This document shows positions 42,435 to 50,426 of a DNA stretch of 64,000 nucleotides, piece after piece; position 1 is the stretch's first letter; each line of letters begins with the position of its first letter. The stretch comes from Desulfuromonas sp964536375 (GTDB lineage: Bacteria; Desulfobacterota; Desulfuromonadia; Desulfuromonadales; Desulfuromonadaceae). The notes beneath the pieces were generated by a model. It was given only the letters and a program-made list of their open reading frames with translations. It was not told where the DNA came from and searched no databases. Location of the stretch: contig CAZHXF010000005.1 in NCBI GenBank assembly GCA_964536375.1, positions 1 through 64,000 on the forward strand, given 5' to 3'. The position numbers and the translations under genes were made by a program.

Positions 42435-43640
42435 ATGGTGGATATTTTTGTAGGTCGACAACCTATTTTTGATCGCAATATGCGGGTCTGTGCTTACGAA
42501 CTCTTGTATCGCCATGGTTTTGTTGACCATGCTGTGATAACTGATTTCGACGCAGCAAGCTCAGAGGTGGTTGTTAACTCGCTGGTAGAAGTTGGTCTTG
42601 ATCGTTTGGTCGGCAACAAAAAAGCTTTTTGCAATTTTACCCGTGACTTTTTGGTTAAGGGTTCACATATACCTTTTGGGACTAACCAACTAGTGGTTGA
42701 AGTGTTGGAAACTGTATCGCCAGATCAGGAAGTTCTTGAAGCTATTCGTAGTTTGTCGCGTAGCGGTCATTGGATTGCTCTGGATGATTTTGTTTTAACC
42801 GAAGAGCTGCTGCCATTGGTTGAATTGGCAGATATTGTTAAAATAGATGTGCTGGCTTTGTCGCGAGAAGAGGTCGTAATCCAGGTCCAGACATTACGTC
42901 AGGTAAAAAAACTGCAGCTGCTGGCAGAAAAGGTTGAGACCAACAATGAATATCTTTTTTGTCGCGATCTGGGTTTTGATATGTTTCAGGGCTACTTCTT
43001 TAGTAAGCCGCAGGTAGTATCAGGGCGTAAGATACCCCCGACACGCTTGGCGATGCTGCGACTGATGTCCGAGTTGCAAAAAGTCAATATTGATCTGGAT
43101 AAACTGGAAGAAATTATTCAGACCGATGTCAACTTAAGCGTAAAGTTGTTGCGTCAGATAAACTCTAGTTTTTACAGTTTGGTAGCTGAGGTAAGGTCTA
43201 TTCGCCAAGCTATTATCTACCTTGGGTTGCAGCATATTCGTAATTGGGCCTGTATTGTCTCTATGGGAAGTGTCAATGAAAAGCCTCAGGAATTGATGTC
43301 TATGGCTCTGGTGCGGGCTAAGATGTGCGAGATCCTTGCCTGTAGCGATGACAGTGAGCAGCAAGGGATGTATTTTACTGTCGGATTATTTTCTATGTTG
43401 GACAGTTTCTTTGATCTACCTATGGAGGAGATCCTGTCTAGTTTGCCTTTGGCTGATGAGGTTGATAAGGCTTTGTTGCGCCGTGAGGGTAAGTTGGGCG
43501 ATGTGCTGTCTTGCGTTGAGGCTTATGAACGCGCGCAGTGGGATGTGGTTGATGACTATGGTCTTGATAAGTTGCGGGTGCGCAATGCCTATCTGGAAGC
43601 ACTTGACTGGTCAACTGCCGCGTTGGAAAGCTTGAACTGA
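42435..43640 (+). CDS. EAL-like and HDOD two-domain signalling protein
   Basis: The 401-residue protein has the YuxH/CdgJ-type architecture: an N-terminal EAL-like domain (about 1-200) starting VDIFVGRQPIFDRNMRVCAY and a C-terminal HDOD domain (about 200-390) with IDLDKLEEIIQTDVNLSVKL and IYLGLQHIRNWACIVSMG. The EAL signature is replaced by ELL in AYELLYR, and several metal-binding acidic residues of active phosphodiesterases seem absent, so it is probably not a c-di-GMP hydrolase. I chose the ATG at 42435. Such proteins often affect motility. The target is unknown. Confidence 0.9.
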   Translation: MVDIFVGRQPIFDRNMRVCAYELLYRHGFVDHAVITDFDAASSEVVVNSLVEVGLDRLVGNKKAFCNFTRDFLVKGSHIPFGTNQLVVEVLETVSPDQEVLEAIRSLSRSGHWIALDDFVLTEELLPLVELADIVKIDVLALSREEVVIQVQTLRQVKKLQLLAEKVETNNEYLFCRDLGFDMFQGYFFSKPQVVSGRKIPPTRLAMLRLMSELQKVNIDLDKLEEIIQTDVNLSVKLLRQINSSFYSLVAEVRSIRQAIIYLGLQHIRNWACIVSMGSVNEKPQELMSMALVRAKMCEILACSDDSEQQGMYFTVGLFSMLDSFFDLPMEEILSSLPLADEVDKALLRREGKLGDVLSCVEAYERAQWDVVDDYGLDKLRVRNAYLEALDWSTAALESLN

Positions 43641-43649
43641 TAATTAGTT

Positions 43650-44483
43650 ATGAAGTTTTTTGCCCCCGCCAAGGTAAACTTATGTCTGCATGTCACCGCT
43701 AAACGTCATGATGGTTATCACGATTTGTGTATGATAATGCAGAAGATTGCTCTGTATGATGAGCTGGATATCGAAGTAACTGCAATTCCAGAAGTCGCAT
43801 TTTCCTGCTTAGGTGTAGATCTTGGTTCTCCTGTAGACAATCTTGTTGTACGGGCGGCGCATGCTTTATTACGTTACGATACCCGGCAGCGCGGGCTTAA
43901 GATTAATCTTAAGAAAAATATACCGGTAGCAGCAGGGCTGGGTGGCGGATCATCTGACGCGGCAGCAACACTTATTGCGGTAAATAAGATGCTGGATCTA
44001 GATTTAGCTGAGGAGGTATTGCAGCGCGAAGCTTTAGCTCTTGGTGCCGATGTGCCATTTTTCCTCTATGATTCTGTTGCATGGGCGACTGGGGTTGGTG
44101 ATAAATTGCAGCCAGTCAATATCGTGCCGCGGTATTGGTTGGTATTGGTTAATCCTGGAGTCGGTGTGTCGACGGCGCTGGTTTATAACACCTTGAATGT
44201 GGATGACTATTCGTCGTGCCCGATTGTTGCAGTTGTTCAGGACCAGGACGAGTTAGTATCTTTGCTGCACAATGATCTTGAATCTGCTACCTTGAAGCTA
44301 TGCCCACGTGTCGCGCAGTTGAAAGATGAAATGGTGCAGCTTGGCGCCGCCGGGGTTCTGATGTCGGGTAGTGGTCCGACGGTGTTCGGGGTATTCTTTA
44401 GCGCAGAGGCGGCATGCTCGGTTCAGAATAAATTATTGAAAAATGGTCGAAGTTGGAGCTGTGTTGTAGCGCCGATTCAGTAA
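43650..44483 (+). CDS. ispE: 4-diphosphocytidyl-2-C-methyl-D-erythritol kinase IspE
   Basis: IspE phosphorylates the CDP-methylerythritol intermediate in the MEP isoprenoid pathway. The 277-residue GHMP kinase begins FFAPAKVNLCLHVTAKRHDG and has the ATP-binding glycine-rich loop PVAAGLGGGSSDAAA at residues 92-106 and a C-terminal VLMSGSGPTVFGVF. It lies 9 bases after the EAL-HDOD gene and before tRNA-Gln-prs, the usual place of ispE beside prs. Confidence 0.97.
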   Translation: MKFFAPAKVNLCLHVTAKRHDGYHDLCMIMQKIALYDELDIEVTAIPEVAFSCLGVDLGSPVDNLVVRAAHALLRYDTRQRGLKINLKKNIPVAAGLGGGSSDAAATLIAVNKMLDLDLAEEVLQREALALGADVPFFLYDSVAWATGVGDKLQPVNIVPRYWLVLVNPGVGVSTALVYNTLNVDDYSSCPIVAVVQDQDELVSLLHNDLESATLKLCPRVAQLKDEMVQLGAAGVLMSGSGPTVFGVFFSAEAACSVQNKLLKNGRSWSCVVAPIQ

Positions 44484-44616
44484 ATGTAAAAAGGTGCTGA
44501 ATGAATTTTTTTATTTACACCTTTCTGTGTTTGTTGTATAACGCCTCCACGAATTACGCACAGTAATGGCATGAGACTTTTATGTTCAAAAGTAGCGTAA
44601 TGTAGTAGATCTATGA

Positions 44617-44691
44617 TGGGGCGTCGCCAAGCGGTAAGGCACCGGATTTTGATTCCGGCATTCCCAGGTTCGATTCCTGGCGCCCCAGCCA
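44617..44691 (+). tRNA. tRNA-Gln (TTG)
   Basis: This 75-base cloverleaf runs from TGGGGCG to CGCCCCA plus GCCA, with CCA encoded. The anticodon loop TTTTGAT on a CCGGA/TCCGG stem places TTG at 44649-44651. The U1-A72 first pair is a tRNA-Gln identity feature. Position before prs is conserved in Desulfuromonadales. Confidence 0.96.
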
Positions 44692-44697
44692 TTTTTT

Positions 44698-44754
44698 AAA
44701 ACCTCTAGCGATGGCAGTTTGATCGAAACTTGGTCATGCGTTGAGAGGTTTTTC
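44698..44754 (+). terminator. Probable terminator after tRNA-Gln
   Basis: AAAACCTCT at 44698-44706 pairs with AGAGGTTTT at 44744-44752, followed by T-rich sequence. The intervening 37 bases contain a smaller GATC/GGTC hairpin. The large loop lowers confidence. Confidence 0.5.
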
Positions 44755-44818
44755 TTGTTTGTGTTGCCCTGCTGTTGATGGTGACATACTATCTGCTTAG
44801 CAATATCAGGATTATGTC

Positions 44819-45757
44819 GTGAATAAAATCAAGATCTTCGCCGGAAATTCCAATCCAACTTTGGCTCGTGAAATCTGTGGTCATCTTTCAGTATCTTTGG
44901 GTAGCGCTAACGTTAAAAACTTCTCCGATGGTGAAATTATGGTCGAAATCGGGGAAAATGTGCGTGGTTGCGATGTTTATGTGGTGCAGTCAACCAGTGC
45001 TCCTACCAATAACAACTTGATGGAATTGTTGATTATGGCTGACGCTCTGAAACGTGCATCAGCGGCTAGTATTACCGCAGTTGTTCCTTACTTTGGTTAC
45101 GCTCGTCAAGACCGTAAGGTTGCTCCGCGTACGCCTATCACCAGTAAGCTTGTTGCTGACCTGATTTCAATTTCCGGCATTAATCGTTTGTTGACTATGG
45201 ATTTGCATGCCGGTCAGATTCAGGGTTTCTTTGATATTCCTGTTGATCACCTATATGCTGCACCAGTGTTGTTGGATGATCTCCAGGGTCGTTTTAACGA
45301 ACGGGTAGTTATAGTTTCGCCTGACGCTGGTGGCACTGAACGTGCGCGCGCCTTTGCCAAAAGGATGGATGCCGGGCTGGCTATCATAGATAAGCGTCGT
45401 AGTGGTCCCAATGTGTCAGAGGTTATGCATATTATTGGGGACGTGCAGGATCAAATATGTATTATTGTTGATGATATGATTGATACCGCAGGTACTCTGT
45501 GTCACGCAGCAGCAGCCCTGCAGGGTCAGGGTGCTAAACAAGTGTTCGCTTATGCAACTCATGCAGTTTTATCTGGTCCGGCGTTAGAGCGGATCAATAC
45601 TAGTTGCTTGGAAGAGGTTGTGGTGTCAGATTCAATCGTCTGTACAGATAAACTCGCTCAATGTTCTAAATTGCGTACGTTGCCTGTTTCATATCTGTTG
45701 GCAGAAGCGATAAGGCGTATCCATTCAGATGAATCTGTAAGTTCACTATTTGTTTAG
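44819..45757 (+). CDS. prs: Ribose-phosphate pyrophosphokinase Prs
   Basis: Prs makes PRPP for nucleotide, histidine and tryptophan synthesis. The 312-residue protein has IKIFAGNSNPTLAREICGHL, SANVKNFSDGEIMVEIGENV, the YFGYARQDRKVAPRTPI catalytic loop and the PRPP-binding CIIVDDMIDTAGTL. It starts at GTG (44819), with AGGA 7 bases upstream. Length is typical. rplY follows after 69 bases. Confidence 0.97.
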   Translation: MNKIKIFAGNSNPTLAREICGHLSVSLGSANVKNFSDGEIMVEIGENVRGCDVYVVQSTSAPTNNNLMELLIMADALKRASAASITAVVPYFGYARQDRKVAPRTPITSKLVADLISISGINRLLTMDLHAGQIQGFFDIPVDHLYAAPVLLDDLQGRFNERVVIVSPDAGGTERARAFAKRMDAGLAIIDKRRSGPNVSEVMHIIGDVQDQICIIVDDMIDTAGTLCHAAAALQGQGAKQVFAYATHAVLSGPALERINTSCLEEVVVSDSIVCTDKLAQCSKLRTLPVSYLLAEAIRRIHSDESVSSLFV

Positions 45758-45826
45758 TTGGTAAATAACAGTTCAAGGCGTGCTATAAAATATCGGCTCG
45801 CACTTTAATATTGGAGGAAGCAAATC

Positions 45827-46459
45827 ATGGCACAAGAATTAAATGTTGTCCTGCGTGAGCGGGTTGGTAAAGGTGGAGCACGTAGCGCGCGCCGCAATGG
45901 CTTAGTCCCTGGAGTTGTGTATGGTTCACACGTTGAGCCATGTGCTGTCAATGTCAACCCTAAGGCGTTGAAGGCTGCTATCGGTGGAGAAGCTGGATGG
46001 AACACTATGCTGACCTTGGTAGGTGAAGGTCCTTTTAATGGGGTGCAAGCGGTTGTTAAGGATATGCAGGTTGATTCTATTCGTCGCCATGCTACTCATG
46101 TAGATTTTCAAGCGATTGATATGAAAAAAATTGCTATTTTTATGGTGCCGGTAGTTACTGTTGGTCATTCGATCGGTGAAAAAGAGGGTGGAAATCTTGA
46201 AGTAATCCGTAAAGAGCTTGAGGTGTTGTGTTTACCTTCTGCGGTGCCAGCTTCTATTGAGATCAATGTTTCAGCCTTGAAAATCGGTGATGTTGTCCAT
46301 ATTGATGATGTAACTGTTCCTGCAGGTACTGAATTGCCCCACGATGTTAATTATACTGTCATGACTGTTGTTGGTTATAAGGCTAGTGATGATGTTGATG
46401 GTGGTGAAGAAGCTGAAGTTGACGCTGATGCTGAAGCCGAAGCTGAAGTTGTAGAGTAG
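45827..46459 (+). CDS. rplY: Ribosomal protein L25, long Ctc form
   Basis: L25 binds 5S rRNA; the long form with a C-terminal TL5 domain is called Ctc. The 210 residues comprise the L25 domain (LNVVLRERVGKGGARSARRN, GLVPGVVYGSHVEP), a TL5 beta domain from about residue 95, and an acidic low-complexity tail of about 20 residues made of Asp, Glu, Ala and Val. GGAGGAAG precedes the ATG. A TATAAA at 45784 may mark a promoter. pth starts 2 bases after the stop. Confidence 0.95.
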   Translation: MAQELNVVLRERVGKGGARSARRNGLVPGVVYGSHVEPCAVNVNPKALKAAIGGEAGWNTMLTLVGEGPFNGVQAVVKDMQVDSIRRHATHVDFQAIDMKKIAIFMVPVVTVGHSIGEKEGGNLEVIRKELEVLCLPSAVPASIEINVSALKIGDVVHIDDVTVPAGTELPHDVNYTVMTVVGYKASDDVDGGEEAEVDADAEAEAEVVE

Positions 46460-46461
46460 TT

Positions 46462-47046
46462 TTGTATCTGGTTGTTGGTCTGGGTAATCCAGGTGAACGC
46501 TACGCGATGACGCGGCACAATGTTGGTTTTATGGTGGTTGATAAACTGGCGCAGCGCTGTGGTATAGCTCTTAAAAAGAGCGGTTATCAGGCTAAATACG
46601 GTGTTGGCTGTTGTGCTGGGCGTGAGGTTACGCTGCTACAACCACATACCTTTATGAATCTAAGCGGTGCCAGTGTGGCATCTGCTTCCAAATCCCTCGG
46701 AATTACATCGAGGGATTTAGTCGTGGTACACGATGAAATTGATCTGCCCTTTGGTGTGGTCAGGGTCAAGTCTGGTGGGGGGCATGGTGGTCACAACGGT
46801 TTGCGCCATATAAACTCATCTATCGGCAATGGCGATTACCTCAGGGTGCGCGTCGGGGTTGGTCGACCTGTCCATGGCAGTGATGTTGCCGACTATGTGC
46901 TACGCTCCTTCTCTACGAGTGAAAAAACAAACCTTGATGAAGTGCTCGTATATGCAGCAGGTGTTGTTGAAGCCTTGTTGCAGCATGGTGAACAATACGC
47001 TATGTGTGAATACAATGGGCGCAATATTTTAACCCATAATACTTAA
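46462..47046 (+). CDS. pth: Peptidyl-tRNA hydrolase Pth
   Basis: Pth frees tRNA from peptidyl-tRNA that drops off ribosomes. The 194-residue protein has LVVGLGNPGERYAMTRHNVG with the catalytic His at residue 19, then LLQPHTFMNLSGASVA, VVVHDEIDLPFGVVRVKSGG and GGHGGHNGLRHI. The start is TTG (46462); no in-frame ATG could replace it without deleting the first motif. Inside the gene, 46690-46718 is a perfect 10-base inverted repeat. The pair rplY-pth is a conserved neighbourhood. Confidence 0.96.
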   Translation: MYLVVGLGNPGERYAMTRHNVGFMVVDKLAQRCGIALKKSGYQAKYGVGCCAGREVTLLQPHTFMNLSGASVASASKSLGITSRDLVVVHDEIDLPFGVVRVKSGGGHGGHNGLRHINSSIGNGDYLRVRVGVGRPVHGSDVADYVLRSFSTSEKTNLDEVLVYAAGVVEALLQHGEQYAMCEYNGRNILTHNT

Positions 47047-47066
47047 TTTAAAAGGGGAGATTGGTA

Positions 47067-49076
47067 ATGGCGTATTTTGCCGTAATTCTTGGCATAGTTG
47101 GCTTTGGTGCCGCTATTATGCTTTACAACAAAGTTAAGCAAGAGCCCGTAGGCAATGAGCTTATGGTTGAAATTTCTACTGCTATCCACGATGGCGCTAT
47201 GGCGTTCTTACGTCGCGAGTACCGCATTTTAGCAATATTTATTGTTGTGGTATTTGTTTTGGTAGCAATGAGCATGGGCTTTCAGACGGCATTTGCCTTT
47301 CTTGGAGGTGCTCTATGCTCCATGACCTGTGGTTTTATCGGGATGAAAGCAGCTACTCGCGCCAATGTTAGAACAACCGAAGCTGCCCGTCTTAATGGTC
47401 AGGCTAAGGCTCTCGAGGTTTCCTATAATGGCGGCGCTGTTATGGGGCTTTCTGTAGCCTCACTTGGTCTGGTAGGTGTTGGTGTTGCGTATATCGCTTT
47501 CGGTGGTGACCCTGAGACCTCGCGTTACATGAGTGGTTTTGCTATGGGAGCCTCATCAATTGCACTGTTTGCCCGTGTTGGTGGTGGTATTTATACTAAG
47601 GCTGCTGACGTTGGAGCCGACCTCGTAGGTAAGCTTGAGGCTGGCATTCCTGAGGATGATCCACGCAATCCCGGTGTTATTGCCGATAACGTTGGTGACT
47701 GTGTTGGTGATACCGCAGGTATGGGCGCAGATATCTTTGAGTCCTATGTTGGTTCAATTATTGCGACTATTGCCATTGCCGCTGCTGCCAGTCCTGAATT
47801 GCTAGCGCAATTAGGTTCCGGCGCAGGCGTCCAAGCCTCAGCGATGCTGCTTCCTCTAGTGTTGGCTATCTTCGGACTGATCTTTTCTTTCGCCGGTATC
47901 TATTCCATGAAGCGTTTTCAGGATAAAGATCCAGCTGAGGCATTACGTCTGACAACTTTCGTTGCTGCTGGTCTTTTTCTGATCGCTTCAATGTTTATTG
48001 TTTTGATCATGGGTCTTCACTTTGGTATTTTCATGGCTCTGCTTGGTGGTTCATTGGCCGGTATTGCCATTGGTTTGATTACCGAGTATTACACCTCTGC
48101 GGCTCCGGTATATCGCATTGCGGAGGCAAGTAAAACTGGCCCAGCGACCAACATCATCAGCGGTTTAGCTGTTGGTCTTGAAAGTACTGCAGCGCCAATT
48201 CTGGTTATCTGTGTTGCAATTATGACTGCTAACTATTTTGCAGGTTTATATGGTATCGGTATCGCTGCTGTAGGTATGTTGGCTACTGTTGGTGTTACCA
48301 TGACAGTTGATGCCTATGGTCCAATTGCAGACAACGCCGGCGGTATCTCAGAGATGGCTGGTCTTGGTCCTGATGTACGCGAAATTACAGATGGTCTTGA
48401 TGCTATCGGTAACACTACGGCTGCGGTAGGTAAGGGGTTCGCTATTGGCTCCGCTGCTCTGACGGCTCTTGCCTTGTTCTCAGCTTATGCCACAACCGTA
48501 GGTTTGGAATCTATCAACCTGATTCAACCACGCGTTGTTGTTGGTTTGTTTATTGGTGGTGCTTTGCCATTCTTTATGGGTGCTCTCACCATGACCAGTG
48601 TTGGTAAGGCAGCTGCTCAGATGGTTGAAGAGATTCGTCGCCAATTCCGCGAGATTCCTGGTCTGCTCGAAGGTAAAGAAGGTGTTAAGCCTGAGCACGA
48701 GAAGTGTATCGATATTTCTGCTAAGGCAGCACTGAGAGAGATGGTGTTACCTGGTGTAATTGCTGTAGTAGCTCCAGTGTTGATCGGGTTTGTGCTTGGC
48801 AAGGAGGCTCTAGGTGGAATGCTGGCCGGTGCAACCTTGACTGGTGTCCTTCTTGCTCTGATGATGTCTAACGGTGGCGGTGCTTGGGATAATGCCAAGA
48901 AGTTTATCGAAACAGGTAAAATTGCTGGAGAGAAAAAAGGTACCGACGCGCACTCAGCTGCAGTCATCGGTGATACTGTAGGCGATCCATTTAAAGATAC
49001 TTCAGGTCCGGCTATGAATATTCTTATCAAATTGATGAGTGTTGTAGCATTGGTAATAGCACCACTTCTTGTTTAG
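47067..49076 (+). CDS. hppA: Membrane-bound K+-dependent proton- or sodium-pumping pyrophosphatase
   Basis: HppA couples pyrophosphate hydrolysis to ion export across the inner membrane. The 669-residue protein has about 16 membrane helices and the catalytic loops GGGIYTKAADVGADLVGKLE, IPEDDPRNPGVIADNVGDCV and, near the end, GDTVGDPFKDTSGPAMNILI. The GNTTAAVGKG segment carries Ala where K+-independent enzymes carry Lys, so K+ dependence is expected. Whether H+ or Na+ is pumped cannot be settled by eye. AAGGGGAGA precedes the ATG at 47067. Confidence 0.95.
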   Translation: MAYFAVILGIVGFGAAIMLYNKVKQEPVGNELMVEISTAIHDGAMAFLRREYRILAIFIVVVFVLVAMSMGFQTAFAFLGGALCSMTCGFIGMKAATRANVRTTEAARLNGQAKALEVSYNGGAVMGLSVASLGLVGVGVAYIAFGGDPETSRYMSGFAMGASSIALFARVGGGIYTKAADVGADLVGKLEAGIPEDDPRNPGVIADNVGDCVGDTAGMGADIFESYVGSIIATIAIAAAASPELLAQLGSGAGVQASAMLLPLVLAIFGLIFSFAGIYSMKRFQDKDPAEALRLTTFVAAGLFLIASMFIVLIMGLHFGIFMALLGGSLAGIAIGLITEYYTSAAPVYRIAEASKTGPATNIISGLAVGLESTAAPILVICVAIMTANYFAGLYGIGIAAVGMLATVGVTMTVDAYGPIADNAGGISEMAGLGPDVREITDGLDAIGNTTAAVGKGFAIGSAALTALALFSAYATTVGLESINLIQPRVVVGLFIGGALPFFMGALTMTSVGKAAAQMVEEIRRQFREIPGLLEGKEGVKPEHEKCIDISAKAALREMVLPGVIAVVAPVLIGFVLGKEALGGMLAGATLTGVLLALMMSNGGGAWDNAKKFIETGKIAGEKKGTDAHSAAVIGDTVGDPFKDTSGPAMNILIKLMSVVALVIAPLLV

Positions 49077-49100
49077 TAGTAAGTGCACATACAGTTAACA

Positions 49101-49128
49101 GATAGCCGAGGCTTACGTCTCGGCTATC
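49101..49128 (+). terminator. Hairpin terminator after hppA
   Basis: A perfect 10-base inverted repeat (GATAGCCGAG and CTCGGCTATC) with an 8-base loop lies 24 bases after hppA. The following GTTGTTT is only moderately T-rich. It ends 20 bases before ychF, so ychF expression may depend on readthrough or an internal promoter. Confidence 0.65.
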
Positions 49129-49148
49129 GTTGTTTGGAGTAAAAAGCT

Positions 49149-50243
49149 ATGGGCTTCAAATGTGGCATAGTTGGCTTGCCCAATGTAGGCAAATCAACAA
49201 TTTTTAACGCAATAACCTCAGCTGGTGCAGAATCAGCAAACTATCCATTTTGTACTATCGAACCCAATGTCGGTATAGTTTCGGTACCGGACACTCGGCT
49301 CGATGCTTTGGCAAAGATTGTCAACCCGCAGCAGATTTTGCATACCGCGATGGAATTTGTTGATATTGCCGGGTTAGTGAAGGGGGCGAGTAAGGGTGAA
49401 GGTTTAGGTAATAAATTTCTTGGTCATATTCGCCAGGTAGATGCGATAGCCAATGTCGTTCGTTGTTTTGAGGACGATAATGTTGTTCATGTAGACGGCT
49501 CCGTTGATCCGTTGCGTGATATCGAGGTTATTCAAACTGAGTTGAATCTTGCCGATTTGGAAGCAGTAGAAAGACGTTACCTGCGGGTTCAGAAGGTTGC
49601 GAAAAGTGGCGACAAAAACAGCCAAGCTGAAGTGGTTGTGTTGGAGAAAGTTGATAAATGTCTTAACGAGGGGAATCCGGCGCGTAATGCAGGTCTTAAT
49701 GCGGAAGAGAGATACATGGTGCGTGAGCTTAACCTTATCACTATTAAGCCCGTGCTATATGTTGCCAATGTTTCCGAAGATGATTTAGTTGGCAATCATC
49801 CTCATGTTGACAAAGTGCGTCAATATGCACTACAGCAGGGTGCAGAGTTTGTCACTATTTGCGGCAAGATTGAAGCGGAGATTGCGGAGCTTGATAATGC
49901 TGAGAAAAGTGAATTCTTGCAGGAGCTTGGTTTGCATGAATCAGGCTTGGATCGGATGATTCATGCTGGGTATCGGCTGCTTGGTTTGATAACCTATTTT
50001 ACCGCTGGTGTTAAGGAAGTGCGGGCGTGGACTGTGTCGAAAGATGCTTTGGCGCCGCAGGCAGCCGGTGTTATTCATAGTGATTTTGAAAAAGGTTTTA
50101 TCCGTGCAGAAGTGATTGGTTACGAAGATTTTATCAACTCAGGTGGTGAGTCTGGTGCCAAAGATAAAGGACTGTTACGTGTAGAAGGTAAGGAATACCA
50201 TGTGAAAGATGGAGATGTAATGCATTTTCGCTTTAACGTCTGA
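49149..50243 (+). CDS. ychF: Redox-regulated ATPase YchF (Obg family)
   Basis: YchF (OLA1) is an ATPase of the Obg family that binds ribosomes and is linked to oxidative stress responses. The 364-residue protein has the P-loop GLPNVGKSTIFNAITSAGAE, MEFVDIAGLVKGASKGEGLG, and a C-terminal TGS-type domain ending in VEGKEYHVKDGDVMHFRFNV. Length and motifs are standard. It precedes rpsF by 183 bases, an order conserved with pth and hppA in this group. Confidence 0.97.
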   Translation: MGFKCGIVGLPNVGKSTIFNAITSAGAESANYPFCTIEPNVGIVSVPDTRLDALAKIVNPQQILHTAMEFVDIAGLVKGASKGEGLGNKFLGHIRQVDAIANVVRCFEDDNVVHVDGSVDPLRDIEVIQTELNLADLEAVERRYLRVQKVAKSGDKNSQAEVVVLEKVDKCLNEGNPARNAGLNAEERYMVRELNLITIKPVLYVANVSEDDLVGNHPHVDKVRQYALQQGAEFVTICGKIEAEIAELDNAEKSEFLQELGLHESGLDRMIHAGYRLLGLITYFTAGVKEVRAWTVSKDALAPQAAGVIHSDFEKGFIRAEVIGYEDFINSGGESGAKDKGLLRVEGKEYHVKDGDVMHFRFNV

Positions 50244-50353
50244 GGATGGTATCTGGTTAATTATAGTATTTGGTTGTTAAATAGAAAATATTGCGGGATG
50301 TTTTAGCATAGACTTCATCGTGGTCATGTGTTAAGTATCCCAATTCTGTAAGT

Positions 50354-50402
50354 CGAGCGTTTAAAGTAAGCGCTCGCTCCTTGTTCCGGGGAAGACCGGA
50401 GC
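50354..50402 (+). promoter_or_regulatory. Structured leader of rpsF, candidate S6:S18 autoregulatory RNA
   Basis: Just before rpsF, CGAGCG (50354-50359) pairs with CGCTCG (50371-50376). A second element has GCTCC (50376-50380) pairing with GGAGC (50398-50402) and a CCGG pair inside. Many bacteria carry an RNA bound by the S6:S18 complex at this place, with a CCG-containing bulge. Location and the CCG elements fit, but I could not align it to the known motif. Confidence 0.4.
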
Positions 50403-50426
50403 TAATATCCATGAGGAGGTTTACGC

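Noticed and set aside
44484..44525. Hairpin after ispE (AAAGGTG with CACCTTT)
   Set aside because: The arms are short, the loop is long and T-rich, and alternative pairings compete. It is too weak to list as a terminator.
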